In this document: positions 24,601 through 33,305 of the stretch, one piece after another
Layout: each line of letters begins with the position of its first letter
How positions within the stretch are numbered: the stretch's first letter is position 1
NCBI GenBank assembly: GCA_003550725.1
Contig: PUKZ01000150.1
Location: 1-39,634 of the forward strand
Direction: 5' to 3'
Source of the DNA: Bacteroidales bacterium
GTDB lineage: Bacteria > Bacteroidota > Bacteroidia > Bacteroidales > UBA7960
Length of the DNA stretch: 39,634 nt
The notes under the pieces: generated by a model
What the model was told of the DNA's origin: nothing
Seen by the model: the letters and a program-made list of their open reading frames with translations, nothing else
Databases searched by the model: none
Program-made: the position numbers and the translations under genes

Positions 24601-26620
24601 AAACTAACTTGTCTTTCCAGTTTCCTTTAGTTTTAAATCCTTTGTAATTATACTTATTTAATTCAATTTCATCAATATTTACATCAAACTCTATATCGGC
24701 CCTATTAATATTTTTCCAGTCTCCACTAGCAAGGATAGCACCGCTTGTTTTACCAAACAGTGTGTCGTTTTTTAAAAAATAGCCCAGATCAATATCACTG
24801 AAATCAAATCCTGCCGAAAACTTAAAAGGGTCATTATTAATAATTCCAGACAATTTGCCTTTTGAATCGAAACTACCTTTGCCTGAAAATCCTTTTAGAT
24901 GGTAATTGAGTGAATTGTCAACATAATTGCCTTTGCCGCTCAATAAAAGATGGTCAGGAAAAGAAACATTTTGGGGTGGTTTTATGTTGGCCTGATTAAC
25001 TTTCATAATATTATTTGGAAAAGCCATTAATGTGAATGTATTAACTTTGATGTTCATCATTTCGCTTGATAAAATATTTTTTGCATTTCCTGTCAAATGG
25101 CATGCAAAATATTTCTCTGCTTTAACCCATAAGGTATCCATAGCTATATCATGTAATTTTCCATGAGCCTCTACTCCAAATTCAACTTGTTTATTATCGG
25201 GTTGAATGAAAAAATAGTCATTAAAAGAGGGAAACATTTTAGCAAGGTCTCTTCCAATAGTACCTCCTAAATTATATATATTAATATTCGGATTATGCAA
25301 ATTAATTTTTCCTGCATTCAAAAGATTGATATTTGTTTCGAGATCGGCATGTAAAAAACTTTCACCTGTTTTTAATGACAGGTTTCTAACAGATATATCT
25401 TGGCCAAGGCCTATTTCCCCTTTAAACTCTTTTACATTAATCCCATTATATTGATACAAGTCTATATGAGAAGCTACAACATTTATTGAATCAGGTCTAT
25501 AGATAACATCATTCAATCTGCAATTGATTTGTTTTAATCTAAGGCCATCATGAAAGCCTTCGATGGGTAATGAATCATTGTAAGTGAGATCAAAACCGTC
25601 TATTAGCATTTCATCGGCCAGGATCTTCCAGGGCTTATCATTGTTAGCATTTTTATGTTTTGATTTATCATCCGGTTCAGTTTTTTTTGTTATTGAATCG
25701 CCATGTTTTTGCGACGGAGTGTAATTAATAGAGCCGTCATTCAACGCTAACTGCTTAATAGTTATATCATTCTGTTCAAGATCTATATGTTGGGGCAACA
25801 ACCGGCCATGACCTATTATAGTGGCAACAGACATGTTTTCACCCCCTTTCATTTGAAAGGCAATATTATTAAGCTCTAACTCTGACAATGATACTTCAGG
25901 TAAAAGTGGCTCAGCGGGAGGAGTGTCAGGTAAAACCTTTTTTTCTGAAATTACGGTTAGTATGTCAGCCCCATATAATGATATTTTATCAATATTATAA
26001 GCCCCCTGACCTTCAAAAGAAATATTATTTACTGATGTGTTAAGCCGTTCGAACTTTATGTCTAACAGGAGGCCCTGGAGATAGTCATAATATTTGATAT
26101 CAATATTGTTTAATATTAATTGTTTTACATCGAAACCCCAGGGCTCACCCGGAGGTTTATCTTTGTCTTTATCTTTTTCACCATTTTGAGTAAAAACATC
26201 GATCAAAAAGCTATAATTAAAGCCATCCTTATATTTTAGGCGCTCCATTTTACCTGTAAAATCATCCAGCTTAACAGAGTTTGCAATGATTTTTTTGTGA
26301 AAAAGTGATCGAAAGCTGATATCAACCCTTATTTCTCCTAAATCTACCAATGTATCGCCTTTAAGGTCTTCAATATATACTCCACTGACGCCAACATATT
26401 TTGGAAAAGAAATAAAAATACGATCCACTTCAAGTTTGGTATTGGTTTTCTCAACCAAATAGTCTTCAATTTGTTCTGTAAGATATATTTGTACACGGTC
26501 TGATTCCAGTAGTACAAAAACAGCAAAAAACAAAATTACAAATAACTGTAATGCTAATGCAATAAGCATTAACAATCCCAAACCGGTTTTTCTTAATGCC
26601 TTTCTTATGATAATTTTCAA
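21605..26620 (-). CDS. tamB: TamB/YtfN-family envelope protein (translocation and assembly module, AsmA-like)
   Basis: The 1671-residue protein has one N-terminal membrane helix (about 14-38), then a very long, repetitive beta-rich region and a C-terminal TamB domain (formerly DUF490, about 1230-1660), seen in segments such as LEIRGGGEVFMDINPAGEMALTGRYDVSEGNYRLTFYDF and the final barrel-contact region. TamB-type proteins bridge the periplasm as a hydrophobic beta-groove and take part in lipid transport or outer-membrane protein assembly with an Omp85 partner; that partner gene follows after 34 bases. The start is TTG 26620: the frame has no ATG between the upstream stop and this position, and the Lys-rich stretch plus helix follows directly. 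Confidence 0.92.
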   Translation of the reverse strand: MKIIIRKALRKTGLGLLMLIALALQLFVILFFAVFVLLESDRVQIYLTEQIEDYLVEKTNTKLEVDRIFISFPKYVGVSGVYIEDLKGDTLVDLGEIRVDISFRSLFHKKIIANSVKLDDFTGKMERLKYKDGFNYSFLIDVFTQNGEKDKDKDKPPGEPWGFDVKQLILNNIDIKYYDYLQGLLLDIKFERLNTSVNNISFEGQGAYNIDKISLYGADILTVISEKKVLPDTPPAEPLLPEVSLSELELNNIAFQMKGGENMSVATIIGHGRLLPQHIDLEQNDITIKQLALNDGSINYTPSQKHGDSITKKTEPDDKSKHKNANNDKPWKILADEMLIDGFDLTYNDSLPIEGFHDGLRLKQINCRLNDVIYRPDSINVVASHIDLYQYNGINVKEFKGEIGLGQDISVRNLSLKTGESFLHADLETNINLLNAGKINLHNPNINIYNLGGTIGRDLAKMFPSFNDYFFIQPDNKQVEFGVEAHGKLHDIAMDTLWVKAEKYFACHLTGNAKNILSSEMMNIKVNTFTLMAFPNNIMKVNQANIKPPQNVSFPDHLLLSGKGNYVDNSLNYHLKGFSGKGSFDSKGKLSGIINNDPFKFSAGFDFSDIDLGYFLKNDTLFGKTSGAILASGDWKNINRADIEFDVNIDEIELNKYNYKGFKTKGNWKDKLVSFDMFYKDEYLDFDLETQIILVEETRLKVAGNLNKIFFRELNLREDDLRLTMNIDSDLSLIDSIWAEGDLVLHNARLYQNMDMYMVETFKMRSWSEGNNKHVDINSDFFNVGYMGNISPLEIPSVVSAYINEHIFQKSGSNDKEPVSTKGKNYKLSAKLKPSSLITNIIYGKIEEYHSITLESVFDGDESILHVDFDCQNFIYGQFDLKDIRLNLKSTNEKIDFNTNLEEIEYNGRTFKKFTLESLLADKIVGFNISFDDEYQKMIFNLAGKVYEKDQMWAFTILPENIIINYDNWQIDKDNMLLIGANKYIAENFNLSLDEQIINISTEKHEGEPVELKTEFIDFDLRNIAGLIQDPGFVGGILNGSAQLKHYNRDMTFTTDINCQDFSFRENKIGNINIQASSTKDLEYFIGATIEGYENEVKVAGVYRAKSDSPFDFEVTFPNIEMKSLEGFVYGELSDLEGSAGGQFHLKGSQQNPDLKGFVNFEQTSFTINYLNTYILIPDETFQFENNNIVLENIRLKDVEGRLAEINGVMNLKSIYDITYDLNFASQNFEALNIKEGQNNLFYGKLRIDSDLNIKGDVGSPVVDGKLKLGQGSTFTYIVPQKSPELVGREGVVEFWVPADTLMHIDTVLPEVKRTLPFTNLDMSLILDIDRNTDLRIIMDKSAGDYLEIRGGGEVFMDINPAGEMALTGRYDVSEGNYRLTFYDFIIRRFNIRSGSNLVWTGSPLGARLDVTAVYNTRVPVRGLMESRITAGQNIDQGMLGQILPFSVLMKMKGDLENPEISFEIDMPPEHRNALNGMVYSRIQELNQNESELNKQVFSLLMFDRFMTDNLMVLFEPTDGAAGVARTSVSRLMTQQLNRLSDRYIQNVDLTLDIESYQEYASTDMAGRTELQLELTKDFFDERVIVTVGSNIEIEDHKGRQTRPGDLAGDFSVEYLITEDGSLRLKGFRKNEYADVFEGQVTETGLSMIFLRNFNQFNEIRRRRETLIPEP

Positions 26621-26683
26621 ATATATTAATTGTTTTCTATAAAATATTTTTAAGCTCTGTGAATTAAAAACAGATTAGCCTTC

Positions 26684-26691
26684 CAAATATA
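26684..26691 (-). promoter_or_regulatory. Candidate promoter (-7 box TATATTTG) of tamB
   Basis: An exact TAnnTTTG match on the minus strand, about 60 bases before the TTG start. No exact -33 TTTG is present. Confidence 0.42.
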
Positions 26692-27003
26692 CTTAAAATA
26701 AACATTTTAATCAACTGCTTTGAAGAATTATATTATTATTTAACACTTATGATACATCTTCTAAAAAGTTATTTTAATTTATGAACAGATATAAGGTACT
26801 ATTATAATTTTATGATATGAAATATTTTTGCCTTGTATAGGCACAGCAATAATTATAGATATAAAATAAAATGTATTTTATTACGGTTTTATAAGCAAGT
26901 TGCTTTTTGCTGTTACATGATTGTAGATTAATTATCGATGGGCTAATAAGTTTCTTTTTTTGACAGATAGTAATTAAAGAATTCATAATTGACAAATTTT
27001 ATA
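26692..27003. other. AT-rich divergent intergenic region between tamB and ileS
   Basis: The whole gap (26621-27092, 472 bases) separates divergent genes. Promoter candidates sit near each end. I see no T-box-like leader for ileS, no hairpin of note and no convincing coding sequence in the middle. Confidence 0.5.
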
Positions 27004-27011
27004 TATTTTTG
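27004..27011 (+). promoter_or_regulatory. Candidate promoter (-7 box TATTTTTG) of the ileS operon
   Basis: TATTTTTG is an exact TAnnTTTG match about 80 bases before ATG 27093. A TTGAC at 26989-26993 is too close to be a standard -33 box. Confidence 0.5.
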
Positions 27012-27092
27012 CGCATTTAAAAACCTGTTTTAAAAACACCAAAATAATTTTTTTATACAGAACCATAATGTATTTTAAGTAAATCAACCGAC

Positions 27093-30000
27093 ATGCAAAA
27101 ATATCCTGAATACAAAAAATTAGATCTCCCGGGTATTGGAAAAGGCATACTCAAATACTGGGATGATAATCGTATTTTTGAGAAGGGCGTTGAATTACGT
27201 AAGGGTTCTAAGCCCTGGGTTTTTTATGAAGGCCCGCCTTCAGCTAATGGCTTACCTGGTATTCATCATGTTATGGCACGTACTATTAAAGATATTTTTT
27301 GCAGGTACAAGACCCAAAAAGGTTTTTTTGTAGAAAGAAAAGCAGGATGGGATACGCATGGCTTGCCCGTGGAAATAGGAGTTGAAAAAATGCTTGGCAT
27401 TACCAAAGAGGATATTGGTGAAACCATATCAATAGAAGAGTTTAATAAAGCATGTCGTGTAGATGTTATGAAATATAAGGATACATGGGAATATCTTACC
27501 AGGATTATGGGTTACTGGATAGACATGAGTGATCCTTATATCACTTTTGATAATAAGTACATCGAAACAACCTGGTATCTTCTTAAGCAGCTGTATGATA
27601 GGGGATTGCTTTACAAGGGGTATTCTGTTCAACCATATTCTCCAGCTGCTGGCACGGGCTTAAGTTCTCATGAATTAAATCAGCCGGGATGTTATCGTTT
27701 GGTAAAAGACCCTTCGCTAACAACCAAATTCAAAGTAGTAAAAAATAAAAGATCGGAATTTCTTTTTAATGACGGGGATGAAAATGTTTATTTGCTCGCA
27801 TGGACTACTACTCCATGGACTTTACCAAGTAATACGGGATTAGCTGTAAATAAAAAGATTGACTACGTAAAAATAAAAACATTAAACCCCTTCACCGGGA
27901 TACCCTGTTTTGTGATTTTAGCCAAAAATCTCATTCCCAGGTATTTTTCCGAAAAGAAAAAAGATTTATCATTTGATGATTTCACACCGGGCGAAAAAGA
28001 TGTTCCTTATAAAATAATTGATACTTTTAAAGGAAAACAACTCAAAGATATTCGCTATGAACAACTTTTACCTTATTCACAACCTGAAGAAGGGGATTCT
28101 TTCAGGGTGGTATTAGGTGACTTTGTAACCACTGATGAGGGAACGGGTATTGTTCACATTGCCCCCAGTTTTGGAGCTGATGACCTGAAAATAGGTAAGG
28201 AATACAACCTGGGCGCCTTAACGATGGTTGACAAGAAAGGTAAGTTTATTGATGAAATGGGTGAGTTTGCCGGACGTTACGTTAAACCCGAATACGATCC
28301 TGACTTTAAGCCAAAAGAAGACCGCCCTACTGATATTGACATCATTATCAAGCTAAAAAATGAAAATAAAGTTTTTAAGGCTGAGAAGTACGAACATTCT
28401 TACCCACACTGCTGGCGAACCGATAAGCCTATTCTTTATTATCCTCTTGACTCGTGGTTTATTCGCAGCACTGCTTTAAAAGACAAAATGATTGAGCTTA
28501 ATGATCAGATCAGGTGGAAGCCACCATCCACAGGTACCGGTCGTTTCGGCAACTGGCTTGAAAATTTGCAGGACTGGAACCTTTCAAGATCAAGGTTTTG
28601 GGGTATCCCATTACCTGTTTGGGCTACCGAAGATTATAGCGAAAAAAAATGCATAGGCTCGATAAGAGAGCTTAAGGATGAAATTGAAAAATCTATAGAT
28701 GCAGGGGTTATGGATAATAATCCTTTCAAAGATTTTGATCCTGAAGATCAATCAGAAAAAAACTATAAATCCTTTGATATTCACAGACCTTATGTTGATG
28801 ATATAATTTTGGTGTCACCATCAGGAAAAAAAATGTTCCGGGAACCCGACCTGATTGACGTTTGGTTTGATTCTGGAGCTATGCCATACGCACAATTGCA
28901 TTACCCTTTTGAAAACAAAGAAGTTTTTAAAAAAAATTTCCCTGCCGATTTTATTGCTGAAGGTGTTGATCAAACCCGGGGATGGTTTTTTACCTTACAT
29001 GCCATTGCTGTAATGCTTTTTGATTCGGTTGCTTTCAAAACAGTTGTTTCCAACGGTCTTGTGCTTGATAAAAAAGGAAACAAAATGTCAAAACGGCTTG
29101 GCAACGCAATTGACCCATTTGAAACTATCGAAAAATATGGCCCGGATAGTACAAGATGGTATATGATCACCAACGCACAGCCATGGGATAATCTAAAGTT
29201 TGATCTTGAAGGTGTAGCTGAAATTCAAAGAAAATTTTTCGGCACTCTGCACAACTCCTACGCTTTTTTTGCACTTTATGCCAATATCGATAAATTCACC
29301 TACAAAGAAGAAGACATCCCTTATGATGACAGGCCGGAAATTGACCGATGGATATTATCAGAACTTAACACACTAATTAATAAAGTTGACTCATCTTACG
29401 ATAATTTCGAGCCCACAAGAGCAGGAAGGCTTATCCAGGCCTTTGTTGACGAGCATTTAAGCAATTGGTACGTACGCCTTTGCCGCCGAAGGTTCTGGAA
29501 GGGCAGCTATACTGATGATAAAATATCTGCTTATCAAACTTTATATCGTTGCCTAGAAGTAATTGCACAATTAATTGCCCCTATTGCCCCCTTCTACAGC
29601 GAACGATTGTTTACAGACCTTAATAAAGTAACAGGTTGTTATGACGAACCATCAGTACATTTAACAACTTTCCCTCTGGCAGATCCAAAAATGATAAACA
29701 CTGATCTGGAAGAAAAAATGCAGCTCGCCCAAAAAATATCTTCTATGGTCCTGTCACTTCGTAAAAAAGTCAATATCAGGGTAAGACAACCCCTGCAAAA
29801 AATCTTGATCCCCTTGATCAATAAAAAGTTTGAAGAACAGATAAAAGCCGTTGAGAACCTGATTTTGACAGAAGTAAATGTTAAACAATTGGAATTTATA
29901 ACTGACACATCAGATATTTTAGTCAAAAAAATAAAACCAAACTTCAAGTCTTTAGGACCCCGTTATGGTAAATTGATGAAAAAAATAAGTAATGCTATTT

Positions 30001-30470
30001 CAGCTTTTACACAAGAAGAAATAAGAAAAATTGAAGAAAACCCTCCCTATGAAATAATTGTTGAGGGACAAAAAATAACTCTTAACCCAAAGGATGTTGA
30101 AATTTTTTCAGAAGATATACCCGGATGGCTCGTGGCTAACGAAGGCAACATCACGGTAGCGCTTGATATTACTTTAACAGAAGAATTAAAACAAGAAGGT
30201 ATAGCCAGGGAATTAATCAACAGGATACAAAACCTGAGGAAAGATAAAGGATTTGAGGTAACTGATAAAATTGAAATATTTATCCACGAACAAAAAGAAA
30301 TAACTGATGCTATTTCCAATAATATTGATTATATTTGTTCAGAAACATTGGCTACCTGTTTAAATTATAACGAAAAACTTGAAGAAGATGATTCTAAAGT
30401 TGAAGTTGAGTTGACAGATGATATAAAGACATACATAAGTATTTACAAAGCAAAAAATAACAATAAATAA
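27093..30470 (+). CDS. ileS: Isoleucyl-tRNA synthetase
   Basis: The 1125-residue class Ia synthetase charges tRNA-Ile. The HIGH-type signature is GIHH (His58-His59, in PPSANGLPGIHHVMAR) and the KMSKS-type loop is KMSKR at 664-668. Between them lies the CP1 editing domain (LLAWTTTPWTLPSNTGLAV), which hydrolyses Val-tRNA-Ile. WDTHGLPVE and the C-terminal anticodon-binding region (DEHLSNWYVRLCRRRFW) also match. The length and the Arg in KMSKR resemble the eukaryote-like IleRS2 branch, known for lower mupirocin sensitivity; this branch call is inference. It leads an operon with the DksA-like gene (12-base gap) and lspA. Confidence 0.97.
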   Translation: MQKYPEYKKLDLPGIGKGILKYWDDNRIFEKGVELRKGSKPWVFYEGPPSANGLPGIHHVMARTIKDIFCRYKTQKGFFVERKAGWDTHGLPVEIGVEKMLGITKEDIGETISIEEFNKACRVDVMKYKDTWEYLTRIMGYWIDMSDPYITFDNKYIETTWYLLKQLYDRGLLYKGYSVQPYSPAAGTGLSSHELNQPGCYRLVKDPSLTTKFKVVKNKRSEFLFNDGDENVYLLAWTTTPWTLPSNTGLAVNKKIDYVKIKTLNPFTGIPCFVILAKNLIPRYFSEKKKDLSFDDFTPGEKDVPYKIIDTFKGKQLKDIRYEQLLPYSQPEEGDSFRVVLGDFVTTDEGTGIVHIAPSFGADDLKIGKEYNLGALTMVDKKGKFIDEMGEFAGRYVKPEYDPDFKPKEDRPTDIDIIIKLKNENKVFKAEKYEHSYPHCWRTDKPILYYPLDSWFIRSTALKDKMIELNDQIRWKPPSTGTGRFGNWLENLQDWNLSRSRFWGIPLPVWATEDYSEKKCIGSIRELKDEIEKSIDAGVMDNNPFKDFDPEDQSEKNYKSFDIHRPYVDDIILVSPSGKKMFREPDLIDVWFDSGAMPYAQLHYPFENKEVFKKNFPADFIAEGVDQTRGWFFTLHAIAVMLFDSVAFKTVVSNGLVLDKKGNKMSKRLGNAIDPFETIEKYGPDSTRWYMITNAQPWDNLKFDLEGVAEIQRKFFGTLHNSYAFFALYANIDKFTYKEEDIPYDDRPEIDRWILSELNTLINKVDSSYDNFEPTRAGRLIQAFVDEHLSNWYVRLCRRRFWKGSYTDDKISAYQTLYRCLEVIAQLIAPIAPFYSERLFTDLNKVTGCYDEPSVHLTTFPLADPKMINTDLEEKMQLAQKISSMVLSLRKKVNIRVRQPLQKILIPLINKKFEEQIKAVENLILTEVNVKQLEFITDTSDILVKKIKPNFKSLGPRYGKLMKKISNAISAFTQEEIRKIEENPPYEIIVEGQKITLNPKDVEIFSEDIPGWLVANEGNITVALDITLTEELKQEGIARELINRIQNLRKDKGFEVTDKIEIFIHEQKEITDAISNNIDYICSETLATCLNYNEKLEEDDSKVEVELTDDIKTYISIYKAKNNNK

Positions 30471-30482
30471 AAACCTTTTGAC

Positions 30483-30872
30483 ATGGAAACCAAAAAAGAA
30501 AAAACCCGGTATTCTGATGAGGAGCTTCAGGAATTCAAGAAAATTATTCTTGATAAGCTTGAAGAAGCCAAAAATGGTTTGGCCATGCTTACAGAAGCAT
30601 ATACCACTCAGAATGAAAATGACACCAACGATACCTCTCCATCATTTAAGATTTTAGAAGAAGGCTCACAGGTATTGTCTAAGGAAGAAAATGGCCAGTT
30701 GGCAGCCCGCCAACGGAAATTTATCCGTGATCTGGAGAATGCCCTGATAAGAATTGAAAACAAATCTTATGGGGTTTGCAGGGAAACCGGCAAGCTGATA
30801 AGTAAAGAACGCCTTAGAAGTGTCCCGCATGCTACTCTTAGCATTGAAGCTAAACTCAACCAAAATAAATAG
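30483..30872 (+). CDS. TraR/DksA-family regulator with a degenerate zinc finger
   Basis: The 129-residue protein matches the DksA/TraR family: an N-terminal coiled-coil (about 10-90) and the C-terminal segment YGVCRETGKLISKERLRSVPHATLSIEAK (about 96-124). DksA proteins insert the coiled coil into the RNA polymerase secondary channel and adjust transcription with ppGpp. Classical DksA binds zinc with four Cys; here only Cys99 remains, so the finger must be held without zinc. The form is familiar in Bacteroidota genomes as far as I recall. It sits between ileS and lspA, 12 bases after ileS, and is very likely in the same transcript. Confidence 0.9.
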   Translation: METKKEKTRYSDEELQEFKKIILDKLEEAKNGLAMLTEAYTTQNENDTNDTSPSFKILEEGSQVLSKEENGQLAARQRKFIRDLENALIRIENKSYGVCRETGKLISKERLRSVPHATLSIEAKLNQNK

Positions 30873-30881
30873 TAGTAGGTT

Positions 30882-31517
30882 TTGCAAATAAAAAAGCAAA
30901 ATATCCCTGCTATAATTATCCCCCTGATTTTGATATTGGATCAGGCGAGCAAGGTATTGGTAAAAACTAATATGACCTTGGGTGAGACTATACATGTTAT
31001 AGGTGATTGGTTCAGAATTAGTTTCACCGAAAATCCGGGTATGGCTTTTGGTATTCAAATTGGCGGTGAACACGGCAAAATAATTCTAAGCATATTTCGA
31101 ATAGTTGCTATTGTTGCTATTGCATGGTATTTACACAGGCTAATAATCAAAAACTCCGGCAAACTGCTAATAGCCAGCATATCATTAATACTTGCAGGTG
31201 CAATTGGCAATATGATAGACAGTGCTTTCTACGGACTGCTTTTTACTGACAGCCATTACAGGGTTGCCGAATTTCTGCCTGAAAATGGAGGTTATGCACC
31301 ATTTCTACACGGAAACGTTGTTGATATGCTCCATTTTCCTATAATAAATACAACATTACCTGACTGGATTCCAATAAAAGGAGGAGAAAGATTTATATTT
31401 TTTAAACCTATATTTAATATAGCAGATTCTGCAATTACTATAGGGGCTTTTATACTAATAATATTTCAAAAAAAGATTTTTATTAAAGAAAAAAAGGAAA
31501 ACACTGTTCAAAATTAG
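30882..31517 (+). CDS. lspA: Lipoprotein signal peptidase (signal peptidase II)
   Basis: LspA cleaves the signal peptide of prolipoproteins just before the lipidated Cys in the inner membrane; this window alone has several such substrates. The 211-residue protein has four hydrophobic segments and the catalytic aspartates Asp113 (GNMIDSAFYG) and Asp182 (FNIADSAI), with ENPGMAFG (50-57) as the other conserved block. The 120-170 loop is longer than in the E. coli protein. The start is TTG 30882: an in-frame TAG lies two codons upstream and the first ATG is too far inside, after essential residues. The gap to the DksA-like gene is nine bases, so translation may be coupled. Confidence 0.93.
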   Translation: MQIKKQNIPAIIIPLILILDQASKVLVKTNMTLGETIHVIGDWFRISFTENPGMAFGIQIGGEHGKIILSIFRIVAIVAIAWYLHRLIIKNSGKLLIASISLILAGAIGNMIDSAFYGLLFTDSHYRVAEFLPENGGYAPFLHGNVVDMLHFPIINTTLPDWIPIKGGERFIFFKPIFNIADSAITIGAFILIIFQKKIFIKEKKENTVQN

Positions 31518-31678
31518 ACAACACAATACAATATATATTTTAACATCTACAATTATATTATTAAGAGTTATAAATAAATTGTAAGCCCTATAATAAATAA
31601 TTTATAATTCTTGGTTTATTAAAAAATTACCTTAAAAAAAAAATAAAAAAACACTTTCAGTCAATTAATACGATAAGA

Positions 31679-32458
31679 ATGAGCGGATTTCTTTTTGAAC
31701 ATATAGTATTCGGGCCGATAAAAAGCCGCCGTCTTGGTATTTCTTTAGGCTTAAACCTTTTGCCGGAAAACGAGAAACATTGCACTTTTAATTGTCTTTA
31801 CTGCGAATGTGGGCTAACTGCCCCAAAAAGTGACCGTTGTTTGTCTTTACCGTCTGCTGATACAATCAGACAAGAACTTGGTAAAAAGCTGAAAGCTATT
31901 TCTGAAAAAGGCTCTTTTATTGATACTATTACTTTTGCAGGTAATGGAGAACCTACTATTCACCCGGCATTTTCGCAGGTCATGAAAGAAACGATTGAAT
32001 TGCGCAACATTTACTTTCCTGATGCTAATGTTGCAGTATTAAGCAACGGATCTATGTCAGGTTTTAAAGATATACGTGAAGCACTAATGATGGCCGACAT
32101 AAATATGCTTAAGCTTGACGCCGGAACCAATGAAACATTTCAAAGGTTAAACAACCCAATAATTAAAATAAATCTTCAGGAAATTATTGACAATTACAAA
32201 AAGTTCAATGGGAATTTTACAGTACAAACACTATTTACAAAAATAAGTTATAAAGGCAATACAATTGACAATACCCATCCTAAAGAAGTAGAATCATGGC
32301 TTAAAAACCTGAAAATACTTAAGCCAAATCTTGTTATAATTTACCCTATAGCAAGAGAAGCTCCAATTAATGGGGTGGAAAAAATATCACCCGACGTTTT
32401 ACATCAAATCGGTGAAAAAGTTAAAAATGCCGGATTGAAAGTTGAGGTTTATAATTAA
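31679..32458 (+). CDS. Radical SAM protein, Wyosine-synthetase-like group (COG0731 type)
   Basis: The 259-residue protein has the radical SAM [4Fe-4S] motif CTFNCLYC with Cys35, Cys39 and Cys42, and a further Cys44. FGPIKSRRLGISLGLNLLP before it and TFAGNGEPTIHP (the GGE-type SAM-binding region) after it are typical of the COG0731 group, which is distantly related to TYW1 but in bacteria has no settled role. LSNGSM and KLDAGTNETFQRLN are further core strands. It is 161 bases after lspA with its own likely transcript, and six bases before the hydrolase gene, so those two probably form an operon. The substrate cannot be given. Confidence 0.87.
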   Translation: MSGFLFEHIVFGPIKSRRLGISLGLNLLPENEKHCTFNCLYCECGLTAPKSDRCLSLPSADTIRQELGKKLKAISEKGSFIDTITFAGNGEPTIHPAFSQVMKETIELRNIYFPDANVAVLSNGSMSGFKDIREALMMADINMLKLDAGTNETFQRLNNPIIKINLQEIIDNYKKFNGNFTVQTLFTKISYKGNTIDNTHPKEVESWLKNLKILKPNLVIIYPIAREAPINGVEKISPDVLHQIGEKVKNAGLKVEVYN

Positions 32459-32464
32459 AAAACC

Positions 32465-33292
32465 ATGAAATTAACCCGTATAGTTATGCAAATAATATTG
32501 GTAATTTTATTTATATACGTGGTTTTTTCAATTTCAATCTACTTTTTACAAGAAAGGATACTTTTTCATAAACAACCTATTACAGAAAAGAGGTTGCAAG
32601 AAGTCAGGCAAAATTATCCTAATGCTGAAGAATTATTTCTTGAAACATCTGATAATAAGCAGTTGCATGGTTGGTTTTTAAATAAAGGCAAGCAAGCCCG
32701 GGCCCCATTAATTATTTATTTTGGTGGTAATGCCGAAGAAGTTTCATGGTTGCTAGACATATCTTATAAATTTGATAAATGGGCTATATTGCTTATGAAT
32801 TACCGGGGTTATGGTTTAAGCCAGGGTAAACCGGATGAAAAAAAATTTTATCAGGATGCACTTTTGCTTTACGATACCTTTTCTGAAAGAAAAGACGTTG
32901 ACAAAAACAATATTGTTGTTATGGGGCGAAGCCTGGGGACAGGTGTTGCTACTTATCTTGCATCAAAAAGAAGTGTTGAAGGTGTAATTTTGGCCTCCCC
33001 TTACGATTGTATTGCAAGTGTTGCAAAATCAACCCTTCCTGTTACTCCACCCGCTTTTTTAATAAAACATAAGTTTAACTCAATATCAAGAGCACCGGAA
33101 ATAAATAAAAATCTTCTTATTTTAATAGCTTCCGAAGATCAGGTTATCCCTGTAAAACATTCCAAAAAATTATATGACAAATGGGGCGGCAGTAAAAACA
33201 TAATAACCATAAAAAATACCGACCACAACACCATATCAAATAGTGAAGAATACTGGAATCATATCAATATGTTTTTGAAAAGCATCGAATAA
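32465..33292 (+). CDS. Membrane-anchored alpha/beta hydrolase (S33/COG1073-like)
   Basis: The 275-residue protein has an N-terminal membrane helix (about 8-30), then an alpha/beta hydrolase fold: YFGGNAEEVSW (oxyanion-side loop), MNYRGYGLSQGKP, nucleophile Ser156 in GRSLGTG, acid Asp in ASEDQVIP and His in TDHNTIS. Similar proteins (ABHD13/Bem46-like) are serine hydrolases of uncertain substrate. The catalytic domain probably faces the periplasm. It follows the radical SAM gene by six bases and ends 13 bases from the convergent argS stop. Confidence 0.88.
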   Translation: MKLTRIVMQIILVILFIYVVFSISIYFLQERILFHKQPITEKRLQEVRQNYPNAEELFLETSDNKQLHGWFLNKGKQARAPLIIYFGGNAEEVSWLLDISYKFDKWAILLMNYRGYGLSQGKPDEKKFYQDALLLYDTFSERKDVDKNNIVVMGRSLGTGVATYLASKRSVEGVILASPYDCIASVAKSTLPVTPPAFLIKHKFNSISRAPEINKNLLILIASEDQVIPVKHSKKLYDKWGGSKNIITIKNTDHNTISNSEEYWNHINMFLKSIE

Positions 33293-33305
33293 ATTTTATC
33301 CGGGC

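Noticed and set aside
26810-26995. Minus-strand open frame of 61 codons in the tamB-ileS gap
   Set aside because: Composition is that of AT-rich non-coding DNA and nothing about the protein is recognisable.
26621-27092. T-box leader for ileS
   Set aside because: No T-box sequence or terminator/antiterminator pair is present between the promoter box and ATG.
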